A DNA stretch of 64,000 nucleotides from Rhyzopertha dominica (GCA_025024175.1 QCXZ01000047.1:1-64000), one strand, 5' to 3'. Positions 48,953-59,860 are shown, counted from the first letter of the stretch. Notes: generated by a model from the sequence alone, not told the origin. Numbers and translations are program-made.

Positions 48953-49052
48953 NNNNNNNNNNNNNNNNNNNNNNNNNNNNNNNNNNNNNNNNNNNNNNNN
49001 NNNNNNNNNNNNNNNNNNNNNNNNNNNNNNNNNNNNNNNNNNNNNNNNNNNN
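48953..49052. other. Assembly gap (100 N), contig junction 2
   Basis: Exactly 100 N. The left contig stops 30 bp inside the piggyBac-like element; the right contig starts in the 3' region of the Penelope-like remnant (direct match to about 25438). The joined sequences are not neighbours. Confidence 0.95.
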
Positions 49053-49318
49053 TACACTTTAGTTTAGTAATTTCTTTAAAAACTGAAATCAGACCGCCCA
49101 TTCATCGGCGTAATCGGCAACACATCCACATGTCCACGTGTCTCCATCCCAATATTAACCTATATATTTACATACAGTATAAATAATGATGTTTTGTTCA
49201 CCTGACTCCACTTCCGCTGAAGATGTGCTGAGGAGAATATCCGCCGGTTAATCAACTCGGACAAGTAAGAAGTTTTTCACTCTACTGAAGATGGTCACTT
49301 AGGCTCTCTAAATCATTG

Positions 49319-50507
49319 TGGAAAGACTGTGAAGCTCATTGAACGAATGTTGTCCCAACGTCAATTTAGAGCAAATTCAGCATTTGAATAATGGTCTTCC
49401 ACAAGGATCGGTTCTGTCGCCTATTCTTTTCAACCTTTACATAAGTGACCTCCCAGTAACTAAATCGAGAAGATTTGTGTATGCAGACGACATGGTATTG
49501 GCTTAACAAAGTAAAGACCTTTGTGTCCTTGTACAAAACCTTTCAAGATACATAGAGATTATGAATTGCTATTTTAAACCCTGGCGCTTGTGCTCTAATC
49601 CGTTGAAGACTGAAGTAACTTGTTTTCATCTCAACAATCATCAAAAGATAAAACAACTTCAAGTTATGTCAAATAACATAATACTTAAACATAACTTCCC
49701 GCCAAAATACCTTGGAGTGACCCTAGATACGTCTCTAACCTACAAGAAACATCTAGAAAACATCAGTAAAAATTGCAGACAGAAATAACATCCTGCATAA
49801 GCTTGCTGGTACAAGTTGGGGTGCAGATGCAAGTGTACTCCGTACTTCTGCAACTGCTTTGCTTTATAGCACTGCGGAGTACTGCTGTCCTGTATGGAAA
49901 AATAGTCATCACACAGGAAAAGCTGACAGTTAACTGAATACTGCAATGCGACTAATCTGGAACTGGAATAATTAAGTCAACTCTATTACCTTGGCTTCCG
50001 ATTCTTTTAGACATTGCTCCTCCGGAGAGAGTTTGCTACATATAAAGCTTGGCAAAAATATCAATCAGCTCCTAATGAGCTTCTGATTTCTCGAGATCTG
50101 CAAGAGCTACCTACAACTCGGCTAACTTCCAGAAAACCCCTATGGACGGAAGATTTCCTTCGTGCTCCTTATACCATTGAATGTGGATGGTATTTTGCTG
50201 GGCAACTTAAGAAACATGATATACTTAATCAACAGCTTTATAGAGGATCTTACAGAAAAGGTAGCAGGAACTGACCTCCCGAGAAAGTCTTGGGTCACTC
50301 TAAATCGCCTTCGCATTGGCCATGGTAAATGCAACTTTTTTCTTACTAAATTTGATCCTTCTATCAACCCTTCTTGTGAATGTGGAGACCCCCTCCAAAC
50401 AATTGAATATATGGTCAACAGATGCCCCCATACAACATGGTGGTTTTGAGTCTATCCATCGTGTCGATGAGGGTGTTGAAGATTGGTTTAAGACAATCGA
50501 GATCTGA
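49319..50507 (+). mobile_element. LINE reverse transcriptase fragment (third copy of 25705-26891)
   Basis: Direct duplicate with single-base length differences in an A-run near 49768 and a T-run near 50239, which shift frames relative to the other two copies. These look like sequencing or allelic indels. Confidence 0.7.
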
Positions 50508-50766
50508 TTAGAGTTATTCTGCGGTTTTCTTCATACTCTATCCAGAATAAATACATACATGTATGTATCTATTCTAAATAGAGAGCAAAAGCGAGACCTA
50601 TCGTTGAATAAAAAGATCTTTTTTATTTCATCGATTTTATAAAAGTCGACCCTAGTGGCATGAAATTAACAGAACTGTGTAATGTATTAATGATTTTAAT
50701 AAGAATATATATACAATAGAAAACTACACTCAGCTTTTATATTTAACTAATTATAATATTTTGCAG

Positions 50767-53700
50767 GTACGGAAACCAAGTAAAGAAAGCATTTGCTGGC
50801 AAACGCCTTTTCATCCCTATGCTTAATGGTTTGGTATTATTTTCCATAATAATTGTGTGGATATACAAGGTTAATTTAGTATTTAAGAAGTCTAGAATAT
50901 TTTGATTGATGTGGGGATTTGTAGGAACGTGTGTGGATAATGATAATCATCTTACTTAACTTCATGTTGCTGGTAACTGGGTACACATTTACTGGAGAAC
51001 AATTTGCAGCTGGCGTAAGTAAAATTACAATAATTTTACAGTCTGTATCTAGATGTTTAAAGTGACCGTCTATGTATTGCTCACATTGCTATAATTAACA
51101 TTATTTGTTTTTAACAGTGCATGACAAGAATCGTATGCTTTACTAAACCAAGCTAAAGTCTAAATAAATCTGGAAGACATTTTCGTGTCCAGAAAGCAAG
51201 TATGCTTAGCTTTAGCTTTAACCTTCAAACCTACTTCAAATAACAGTAAGCAATAAGCTAACTGCAGTTAGCAAATGGGTCATCGTATACCGATGCTTTA
51301 GTGATCTATATCGACCCCCACGCTTTTGGTATTGTTTTTTATTCAATCTATAATATATTGCCTAATAGTTTAAGAAAGAAATTTTTGAAAAGATATATAA
51401 CACAAATTAAAAGTACCTACTAAAAAAAGTCTTTATACTCCATAAAGAAATTCCTAAACAACGATTTTAGTTATATGCAAACTACCAAACTATGTACGAT
51501 TTTATTATACTTTTTTATTCCCTGTTATAAATTTAGCTTCCTTTGATCTGACGTGTGTAAAATACTTTATGTATTTTTAACACGAACCATTTTATTATTA
51601 TTATTACTATTATTATTACTATTAAAAATAAGATATCTTTGTTTATTATTTCAGTATGAAGATTTTGCCAACAAGTTATACGAGTGCAAGTGGTACAACT
51701 GGAACTCAGCCAACAGAAAACTACTTTTGCTCTTTATTACTTTTGCCCAGAGAGAACACTCTATTGTAGTTATACCACCACTTAAAGCGAGAAGAACCTA
51801 TCAGCTATGGGTAACTCATCACGTATAATAACTTTTACTAGTTCCTTGTTCCATGTTCCAAAAAGCATCAGCACTTTTCCTTATAAAACTAGTCAACATT
51901 ATTATAACAGAGCTTTATAGACTTATGGTAATGTTCCTGGCATTGAATCAGCACGAAAATTGAACCATCGGGTTTTTTAACTTGCTTAGACGGGAATGCG
52001 GTTAAATTTATTGACATACCCAGAAAATGTACCCGTACTAATTAACTTCACCTAAATTTTATATCTCTCTAGTAATGTGACGGGGTTCGAAGTGCATTTA
52101 GCTAACGAAATTTATAGATATCATTAAAGGTAAAACAAATTTTAAGACATCAACTAAAAACAGAAGTTTTATTTTACACGTACTACTGTGCAATGCTCCA
52201 TATGACTGAACATTAAATACAGAAAGGTACAGCATATATTATATATGGTATAGTCGCTTAAATTGAACGGGGCTTTAGTTCTGGAAAGTTTTTTATTTAA
52301 CATGAATCCATAGATGTCAAAGTGAGGCAATTACGAAAGAAGCGCTACTGAAGACATGCAAAAGGGCTTTAAATTAAACTAAACCAATGAAGATATGGAG
52401 CCCCAAAATTAACGTTGCTTAGACACAAGAAACAACAAAGTTGCTAACGGTTAAAAGACAATGCTAGGTAAAATTCCACATTGACTCCTGCCATAGAAAT
52501 TTACCAGCTCGGCATATCTTGCTGTTTTCAGAGTGTTTAAAATAAATACTGAACGTGGAAAAGCTAGACTATTAACTTGCTGATAAGAACAGTATAACGC
52601 ATTTGTTCAAAGGGAAAAAGTGGTACCACGAATTTATATCAAGACATCTAAACCTATCACTACGCTACCCTCAGTATGCAAATGTGCTGTCTGTCTTCAA
52701 TAGTGGCCAAAATATGCCAAAAATTGTGGCTACTAAAGGCATTAAAGCTGCTGGTTCAGTAGCAAGTGGATAGTGTGGTGCCTGGCACAGTAATTGTCAG
52801 TGTACTTACATCCGATGATACTTCAGCGATTCTATAAATGATTCATGCATCCAGGGCATTTATAAAAATTATCTATTAAACAAATGTGCCGCCTCTCAAG
52901 AAAGTGACGTGTGCTCGTCATCTGTCGATTTTTGCATCATTTGATATATTTTAATATGAGAAAATGCCTGGGAGTGTGTATTTTCAACATATTCTGTAGT
53001 GTTTTATGGGATAATTAACTTTAAGGTTGCAGAAAGCTCACATTTCGGAGCTGTAGCACGACATTGATCTGCAACCTTCAGTACTATCGCCGTGCATATT
53101 GTAACGTGGCAGCAGTTACAAAAAGGCGGCACAAAGAATTCAGAAATCAACGCCGCCCGCGTTGCATAAAATCATTTATAGAAGCCCTGTATAAGAAAAG
53201 GTACACAGACGAACTTAAAAATCTAATATTTTAACTTCTGTATTAGTGGTCGATATATTCTTTTATAACTCTTAAATAAATTGTTCTAAAGGTACTAAGC
53301 AGGGAAGAGAGGGTACATAAAACATACCACCAGAGTGCGTGAACTAATGTGGATTAGCTCGTTCAGTAGATCGTTTTTATTTGAAGCGAAGAGACAACAA
53401 ATCTCGAAAGCGATATACTGCAGTAAAAAGTTTTAAAGACGAACTTGTCTCATATATAATGGCCGGGGTATCATTAAAGAATGCTACTAAAACTAAAGGG
53501 AAAATGAATGGCGAAAATAAGAGTTTTCGAGAAATTCTTCTTTAAGAAAAATATACTGAAGGCCAGTCCACTTTATTCTTGTAATTGTAGAGCGCTTTCG
53601 GCTACCAAGTAACCAGCGTACAATCAATATAAATAAAAAAAACCTTTTGCAAATAATTTGAACCTGAACTTGAACTTGACTCAAACCAAAGAGATACCTA

Positions 53701-54637
53701 ATGCGAGCAACACAAAAGTAATATAAATTTAGATCAAATAAATAATTTAGAATAAAAATTGTTTAAAATAGTAAAATTTTGTTCGCTAATAATCTTATAA
53801 CTTTCTGATTTTTCAAAATAATTTAGTTTTGATAATTGCAGTGCGTTTACTTATTTGTTCTTAAAATATCTGTATTTTTATACTTTTCGAATTGTTTTAA
53901 ATGTTCTTTACATCTAATAAAAAAATCTTCCCGTTTGTCTAATACACTGAATTGCAATCATTGTATGAAAAACTATAAACGCCTGAATTATTTGAAACTG
54001 AAATATTTGGTCCTTATTACGGACAAAATGGGAAAACTCACTGGCAACGGCAGCTGTAACTGTATTATTTTTCATATCTATTGCCGGAAATTTACCTGCT
54101 AAAAATTATTTAAAAGAATGTAAGAGTAGTTTTGAAACTCCCGTGACAGTGTAGTTTAACTGACTATGCTGTTCGTTAGTCCATCAACTGCGCGCTGGTG
54201 ATGGCAGGGAGGTGATCTTTTAAGTGAAAAGGGGAAAAGCGGTTCATATGGACAATATATGCCAAAATACTTTCAAAGGGCATTAGAGATTGAGATTAAA
54301 TGCATCATTGTTAGTTTGATGAAGCTAACAATATGGTTAATTTCCATTATGTATTCCATAAACCTTTTATAACGGGCATTCATAAAAAACGGGTCAAGTA
54401 AGCTGGCGACGATTACGTTAATTGGACCAAACATCAAGTATTCATCTTAATTATATGAACTAATTCACAAGGCAGGCACTGAGTTCTTATTAGAAAGAGA
54501 AAATGATTGCTTGCTTGACCAGTTCTTTTATGAACTCCCGTTGTTTACTAATATTATTCCATGCATTTCAGATTTTCCGTACCATGTACAGTATAGTGGC
54601 ACTGATCAATTCCCTGGATAGCAGACGCAATCGATAA
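50767..54637 (+). CDS. Odorant receptor OR-A, exons 4-7 (right contig copy)
   Basis: Exons are 50767-50869, 50925-51014, 51655-51810 and 54572-54637. The last is preceded by an acceptor (GCATTTCAG) and reads IFRTMYSIVALINSL then a short polar tail and TAA. It supplies the C-terminal exon missing from the left contig. Joining to exon 6 is in phase 0. Intron 6 is 2.8 kb. Confidence 0.8.
52382..54571 (+). other. OR-A intron 6, new sequence not in the left contig
   Basis: Apart from its reverse-complement duplicate at about 31518-33707, this is unique. I see no coding motif in it; the frames at 53493-53684 and 53836-54102 lack recognisable features. Confidence 0.5.
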
Positions 54638-55534
54638 GTGTCTCATGAATTACGTAATAATATAGATATATTACCTTTTAACGTTAGTTTTAATTTAACT
54701 GTTTGCCTACCCAAATTAGCGACAGTACAAAGAGTCAAACATGGTCACCTGTATAGTGTGTATCGTATACCTAATGACCACTAGTGCAACGTATCCCCCT
54801 GGCGGAGTAAGGGGGGGGGGTCGCATCCGCCCCCGGCTTAGGGAATTTAGTAACTAAATTAAAATGCGGTAATCAAATATTTAATAAAAATTTAGCTCAA
54901 AGCGTTAATCCTAAAAAGTCTACCATTTAGTAATATTTATAGGAAGATCTATTGTTCATGCGGAAGACAAAGTGGGTTTTATACGGGAAGCAGGACAGTG
55001 TTTTGCAAGTGGCAAGAAGTCAGACACTACCATAAAAATATAAACGCTGTTTTCTTCGAGAATTAGTTTGAGGAGTCGATCTTAAAAAAAACTTGAAGAG
55101 TCATGTATTATCGTATTATACAATGCCTCGTATCATAGCCGAAAAGAAAATCCCAGCCAACTGGTATATGGCGAAAAAACGACATAATTACATGGCGTAA
55201 TGAACACCAGGTTTCTATACCTGCAGATATCTATTTAAAATCTGATTTACTAAAACTGAATAAAAAAGTTTGTTCTACGTTGATAAATTAACTCATCAAT
55301 ATGGGCATGAAATATCAAGGTTCCCCCATACCACTTGTCATTTCAATCCTATTGAGCTGAATTCCTTATATTACGTAAATTCAGATCTTCTTTCATGAGT
55401 TTGAGAGTTTATTACATCATTAAATCTCATACTATATGATAACGATTGAGTCATCAGTTGACTGCAGCGCAGTTGGGATAAACAATTACTGTTACCTTTA
55501 TTTAATTAGCGGGGCATATTCACCGAAATTGGGG

Positions 55535-55548
55535 TAGTCTGGAGCACT
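55535..55548 (+). repeat. Target-site duplication, left copy
   Basis: TAGTCTGGAGCACT, repeated exactly at 56752-56765. The two copies bound the hammerhead array. Confidence 0.8.
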
Positions 55549-55706
55549 AAAGGAAAATAGGAGGGCAGATGCCCTCAGTGCCATCTACGCGGAGCTCTGC
55601 GAGCTAGGCGGTCTATAACTCTGATAGACACCGGCCTAGTGCAGGTTCCTAGCGATGACTCCGGAGAGGCTCCCCGTATAGCATGATTAAATAAATAATC
55701 TGCCCT

Positions 55707-55782
55707 GGTCAGTTCGCTCTCACCCTGCGACTAGTTGCGCCCTGTTGGGGCTCATCAGGCAGGGGTAGAGAGCAAACTGACC
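55707..55782 (-). ncRNA. Hammerhead ribozyme, inactive variant (GCAA)
   Basis: CTGATGA and stem II are intact, but GAAA is GCAA, a change in the invariant core. Stem I pairs fully. Confidence 0.7.
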
Positions 55783-55982
55783 ATGGCAGACCGTCGCCTA
55801 TAACCGCGGCGGGCGGACTGATTTAAAGGAGAATAGGAGGGCAGATGCCCTCAGTGCCATCTACGCGGAACTCTACGAGCTAGGCGGTCTATAACTCTGA
55901 TAGACACCGGCCTAGTGCAGGTTCCTAGCGATGACTCCGGAGAGGCTCCCCGTATAGCATGATTAAATAAATAATCTGCCCT

Positions 55983-56059
55983 GGTCAGTTCGCTCTCACC
56001 CTGCGACTAGTTTCGCCCTGTTGGGGCTCATCAGGCAGGGGGTAGAGAGCAAACTGACC
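55983..56059 (-). ncRNA. Hammerhead ribozyme, type I, consensus core
   Basis: On the minus strand: stem I 5' strand ending CCCTGC, CTGATGA, GCCC-CAACA-GGGC, GAAAC, TA, GTC, GCAGGG. Stem I has a 6-bp inner part, a small internal loop and a 14-bp outer part (GTCAGTTTGCTCTC with GAGAGCGAACTGAC, one G-U). Stem III is just A-U and C-G closed by two bases, the minimal form known from Penelope-like elements. Predicted cleavage follows the C of GTC, minus-strand position 56005. Confidence 0.8.
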
Positions 56060-56140
56060 ATGGCAGACCGTCGCCTATAACCGCGGCGGGCGGACTGGTT
56101 TAAAGGAGAATAGGAGGGCAGATGCCCTCAGAGCCATCTA

Positions 56141-56184
56141 CCCCAACAGGGCGAAACTAGTCGCAGGGTGAGGGCTAACTGACC
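56141..56184 (+). ncRNA. Truncated hammerhead at the head-to-head junction
   Basis: Only the 3' part remains (from CCCCAACAGGGC through GAAAC, TA, GTC and the stem I 3' strand). CTGATGA and the 5' strand were lost at the inversion junction. Confidence 0.7.
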
Positions 56185-56382
56185 AGGGCAGATTATATTT
56201 AATCATGCTATACGGGGAGCCTCTCTGGAGTCATCGCTAGCAACCTGCACTAGGCCGGTGTCCATCAGAGTTATAGACCGCCTAGCTCGCAGAGTTCCGC
56301 GTAGATGGCACTGAGGGCATCTGCCCTCCTATTCTCCTTTAAATCATTCCGCCCGCNGCGGTTATAGGCGACGGTCTGCCAT

Positions 56383-56458
56383 GGTCAGTTTGCTCTCTAC
56401 CCCTGCCNGATGAGCCCCAACAGGGCGAAANTAGTCGGAGGGTGAGAGCGAACTGACC
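56383..56458 (+). ncRNA. Hammerhead ribozyme, type I, with ambiguous bases
   Basis: The core reads CNGATGA and GAAANTAGTC because of N bases. The first stem I base after the site is GGAGGG instead of GCAGGG. The mirror copy (29630-29705) resolves the N positions. Confidence 0.65.
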
Positions 56459-56658
56459 AGGGCAGATTATTTATTTAATCATGCTATACGGGGAGCCTCT
56501 CCGGAGTCATCGCTAGGAACCTGCACAAGGCCGGTGTCTATCACAGTTATAGACCGCCTAGTTCGCAGAGTTCCGCGTAGATGGCACTCAGGGTATCTGC
56601 CCTCCTATTCTCCTTTAAACCAGTTCGCCCGCCGCGGTTATAGGCGACGGTCTGCCAT

Positions 56659-56734
56659 GGTCAGTTAGTTCTCTACCCCTGCCTGATGAGCCCCAACAGG
56701 GCGAAACTAGTCGCAGGGTGAGAGCGAACTGACC
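56659..56734 (+). ncRNA. Hammerhead ribozyme, type I, consensus core
   Basis: Same layout as the copy at 55983-56059, with predicted cleavage after 56712. Outer stem I has one mismatch (GTCAGTTAGTTCTC). Confidence 0.8.
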
Positions 56735-56751
56735 AGGGCAGATTATTTATT

Positions 56752-56765
56752 TAGTCTGGAGCACT
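56752..56765 (+). repeat. Target-site duplication, right copy
   Basis: TAGTCTGGAGCACT, identical to 55535-55548. Confidence 0.8.
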
Positions 56766-57960
56766 GTTGGGCAGCACCGAACCCCTTTCTCCTACACGTC
56801 GAAGTAATTAAGGCTCTTTTCATCCAAAATGTTGTTGCAAATGTTTCAAAAATCATGTAAATGTATTGTGACGCCTTTTTCGTTGTGAGCGGATCGGGCC
56901 TTCGTGCCGGAGGGTGGATGGTCGGACTGTTGCGTAATATGGTGTGGTTATGACGTCAGAGCTCTTCTTCACAGTTCGACGTCGGGACGGTTTTCTCGGG
57001 CGCCAGTTTTTTATTACCCTGAGGTATGCTNCTCAGACCACTACNNACGATCCCTCTTACGTGTGCAGACCAGGGTAGCTGCAGTGAAGATCGGCCTTCC
57101 AGGGAACAACTCAAAGGTGGATGCTGTCAGCTGTAAAAGATATTAGCGGAGTGCGGGAGGCACAAACAGAAAAACCAGTCAGGACCTATTAACACAATTT
57201 ATTTTGGTTAAAGCAATTACACAAGGAATAATGAACTTCTATTCTAAGTTATGCACCGGCCCCCCAAGCAATGCTCAGCCAAGCTAAACTATGTTTGCGG
57301 TTATAATACAAGAAATGATGCGGCAATAATGATGCAACTAGCGGTATGCGAGCCTTACAAGCGATAACAAGACTGAGTGAGCGTGCCAATATCTGGTGAC
57401 GCCGGTGGATGAGCGTTTATGAGCCGGGAGGATCGATTTACAAGGCGCATGCAATGAACGGTGCGAGTAGCGGTTATGTAATCGTCGGTTGCGTAAGTAG
57501 GCTGTTTCCGGGCACGGGCCGTCTACAAAACCAAGCATGCGGCAAACACCCAGAAACAACCCCCGTACAGTCAGACAGAATGCGGACCGCCTAGAAAACC
57601 TAGCATGCGGCGCACCTTCAGTCAACTCTCAAGGCGTTCGTCGATTACGTCAGAGTCTGCACTGCAGGGGTCGCTTAAGCCGAGATGGCCCGTCTACAAA
57701 ACCTAGCCCCACAGAGAGCGATGGCGGATGGCGGCGGGAATTAAAAGGATCGGTAGCAAGGAACGACTGGGAAGTCACCACAATACATATATAAAACTAA
57801 AGCTCACTCACCTGCTTATCCCCCCGGTTGGACTGGTCGGAAATGCGGTTCGGTCAGAACTGATCTGAGCCGCTGAGGGACATGCTTTTCTTAGTTTTCC
57901 TGGATTCGTGGGAACAAGAAAGCTGACTAGTGGCGCCAGCATGTGTTGTTTCACGCAAAC
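56766..57960 (-). mobile_element. Possible LTR-retrotransposon 5' end (LTR, primer-binding site, leader)
   Basis: On the minus strand a GC-richer 0.9-kb block (57.96 down to 57.01 kb) precedes TGGCGCCCGAGAAAACC (57005-56989), a good match to a tRNA-Lys-type primer-binding site, and a leader that runs to the hammerhead insertion at 56765. The block contains three imperfect repeats of GCATGCTAGGTTTTGTAGAC (near 57.53, 57.60 and 57.70 kb). No TG...CA ends or second LTR were found and no gag or pol follows, so the call is tentative. Confidence 0.35.
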
Positions 57961-58133
57961 TCGAGGCAGATATAAAGCCGTGGATTGAAATTTGGCTGAG
58001 GCCCGGTTTGTAACTTCGTTACATTATTTTTAAAAGGCATTTTATACACTAATTAGAAATAAGAATATTTAGAATATATTAGTTATTTCTGCTGCACCCT
58101 GTAGTCCTTAAAAGTAATAAAAATGTGACCTAC

Positions 58134-58397
58134 ATGAACAAAAATGGAAAGCGCCAATATATTGTACCAGTAATGATCCGGTTGCCATCCATCACGAATA
58201 CATTTTATCATCTGTGCTATGTATATTATGAAGAAAAAAGAGGAGTATACCGTGTACATCAGCCTAACAAAAATGTTCTCGTAATAGTGTCTTGAGCTTT
58301 TTAAACAGTGGTAGATAATTTTCTGAAATGGAATAAACTTAGAGCAGCCTAATAAGTTGGAATTGTTACCTCCCATAGCTTTAGGTTTAAACTCCAT
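58134..58397 (-). pseudogene. Odorant receptor OR-C, 5' fragment (exons 1-2)
   Basis: Exon 1 (58397-58370) reads MEFKPKAMG and is followed by GTAACA; exon 2 (58322-58134) follows a TTTCAG acceptor and ends before GTAGGT. Its second half (YYENIFVRLMYTVYSS, DGWQPDHYWYN) closely matches OR-B exon 2 (DGWQPDHRWYN). Exon 2 is 189 nt against 191 nt in OR-B; the 2-nt deletion lies just before the TATTACGAG and shifts the frame. No exon 3-7 counterpart is found downstream on the minus strand (57.2-58.1 kb), where the LTR-like block sits instead. It is most likely a truncated duplicate of OR-B; a sequencing indel could explain the frame break but not the missing exons. Confidence 0.7.
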
Positions 58398-58399
58398 GG

Positions 58400-59630
58400 T
58401 AAAGACTTGCCAAGCCGGCTTATCTACTAAATCTGTATGCACAATTTAAACGGCTATGTCTAAGCTTTGAATGCATAGATCGTTAACATAATATTTAATT
58501 CATGCTAACTGTTGTTATAAATGCATCAATGAAAGGACTAAATACTTGACTCGAAATTTAAATATTGAGAAAGAAACTTAAATTTCATATATCGAGCATT
58601 AGTTCAGTGTTTCAATAGCAAGAAGTGCCCTATTAATAAATTGAATGTAATAAATCCTAGCATAAAGTTCACAAATTCAGCCTAAATTGATTTCTAATGG
58701 TCCTTCAAGTTTCACTCTAAGAATTCTTACTTCCTTGTGATGACTTGTTTAATTANTGATTGTTACAATAAAACTAGCATTAGCTTATGTAAGCAGAAAA
58801 GGAACTCTAGTTGTCTAATTGTAGTCGCAACTAACATGTTTTCTTTGGGAGTCACTTTAAACGAATTACCACGAATTCACTTTTTCTTAGTTATACCAGG
58901 GTGAATGCTTTTAGCCAGAATCGTTCCTAGCTAGGGTGCAGCACGTAAACCGCACGCGGGCGGCCGCTCGGCCGCGCTCGAACGTTTTAAAGTTTTAACG
59001 TTGTATTAATATTAATATTCAGTAATATAATACTATATTCAATGGTTTTAAGATGTGGTTAACATGTTTTATACACACGATAAAATTAAATTAGGAAGAA
59101 AATGAAAGAACCAATACAACAATAATAATGATAAGAGACACACACAGTACGTATGGCAACAATGCATTTGTAAATACGAGATATTCCGATATTATCACCT
59201 ATCCTTACTTGATCCACTAGTAGATATAGTATTTTTCAAATTAATATTTCTATAAGAAAGCGTTAAGTTTTATAAACGCGCGCCACAAACACACAGCGCG
59301 CCGGCTCTCACCTCTGCAGTGCTGTCATTTGGAAGAGAATGAAATTTTGCGGAGAAAATTGGAATTTACCCTCTAAACTTTTTTTTTATTCATTAACTTG
59401 AAATTCCCGCCATCTTAATCTATATGTCACACTCCCCTCAAGTCTGTAGGCGCATGACAAGCAGGCAGGCAGTATTTTATTATTCTTGTTTTTTATTTGA
59501 CGTGACGGGCTGACGGGACGGACTAACGGAGATTGTGACGTTGCGAACGTGCAAATTGTATGGGTTGTGCAGGTTGTGCTTTTCCAAGGCCAAACTAAGT
59601 TTTTTTGAACAATACACAACAATAAGGATT
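58400..59630. other. Upstream of OR-C, no gene seen
   Basis: AT-rich sequence with a short GC-rich patch near 58.95-58.98 kb (GCGGGCGGCCGC). A minus frame at 59386-59646 has no recognisable motif. Confidence 0.4.
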
Positions 59631-59639
59631 TTGATGACA

Positions 59640-59860
59640 ATGCCATCTGTCAGCATTACACTGACATGATGACAAAGCCACCTAGCTACCTTAACGGGTA
59701 CTACTTCCTAAAGAAAGTGACCTTTAGCCTGACAAATTGGGATGCAGCTGCATACTTCAATTTGACAGCAGGCCCCCACGGCACTTTTTGCTGACGGGCA
59801 AGAACCAGCATACATTAAAATGCATGTCTATGCTGTGCTGTCTACACCTTAACCAACTGC
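59640..59860 (+). repeat. Dispersed repeat, GACAAAGCCACCTAG family, copy 4
   Basis: The longest copy: ATGCCATCTGTCAGCATTAC, GACATGATGACAAAGCCACC, then a middle part, then ATGCATGTCTATGCTGTGC. It links phrases that occur separately in copies 1-3, so it is probably closest to the full-length repeat. Confidence 0.6.

Larger units (their letters stand above)
55549..56751. mobile_element. Retrozyme-like array: head-to-head ~276-bp units with hammerhead ribozymes
   Basis: The 1203-bp insert is made of about 276-bp units. Cleavage sites are 276 bp apart on the minus-facing side (55731 and 56007) and 274-276 bp apart on the plus-facing side (56162, 56436, 56712). The left units face minus and the right units plus, meeting at about 56140. 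Each unit carries a type I hammerhead core. The array is bounded by exact 14-bp duplications, so it inserted as one piece. In animals such tandem, ribozyme-bearing units are known as retrozymes or as the pseudo-LTRs of Penelope-like elements, whose RNA self-cleaves into unit-length, often circular, molecules. No protein is encoded. It lies downstream of OR-A inside an apparent LTR-element leader. Confidence 0.8.

Noticed and set aside
57338..57794. Overlapping GC-rich frames as host genes
   Set aside because: They overlap on both strands, lack recognisable motifs and lie in an LTR-like block with internal repeats.
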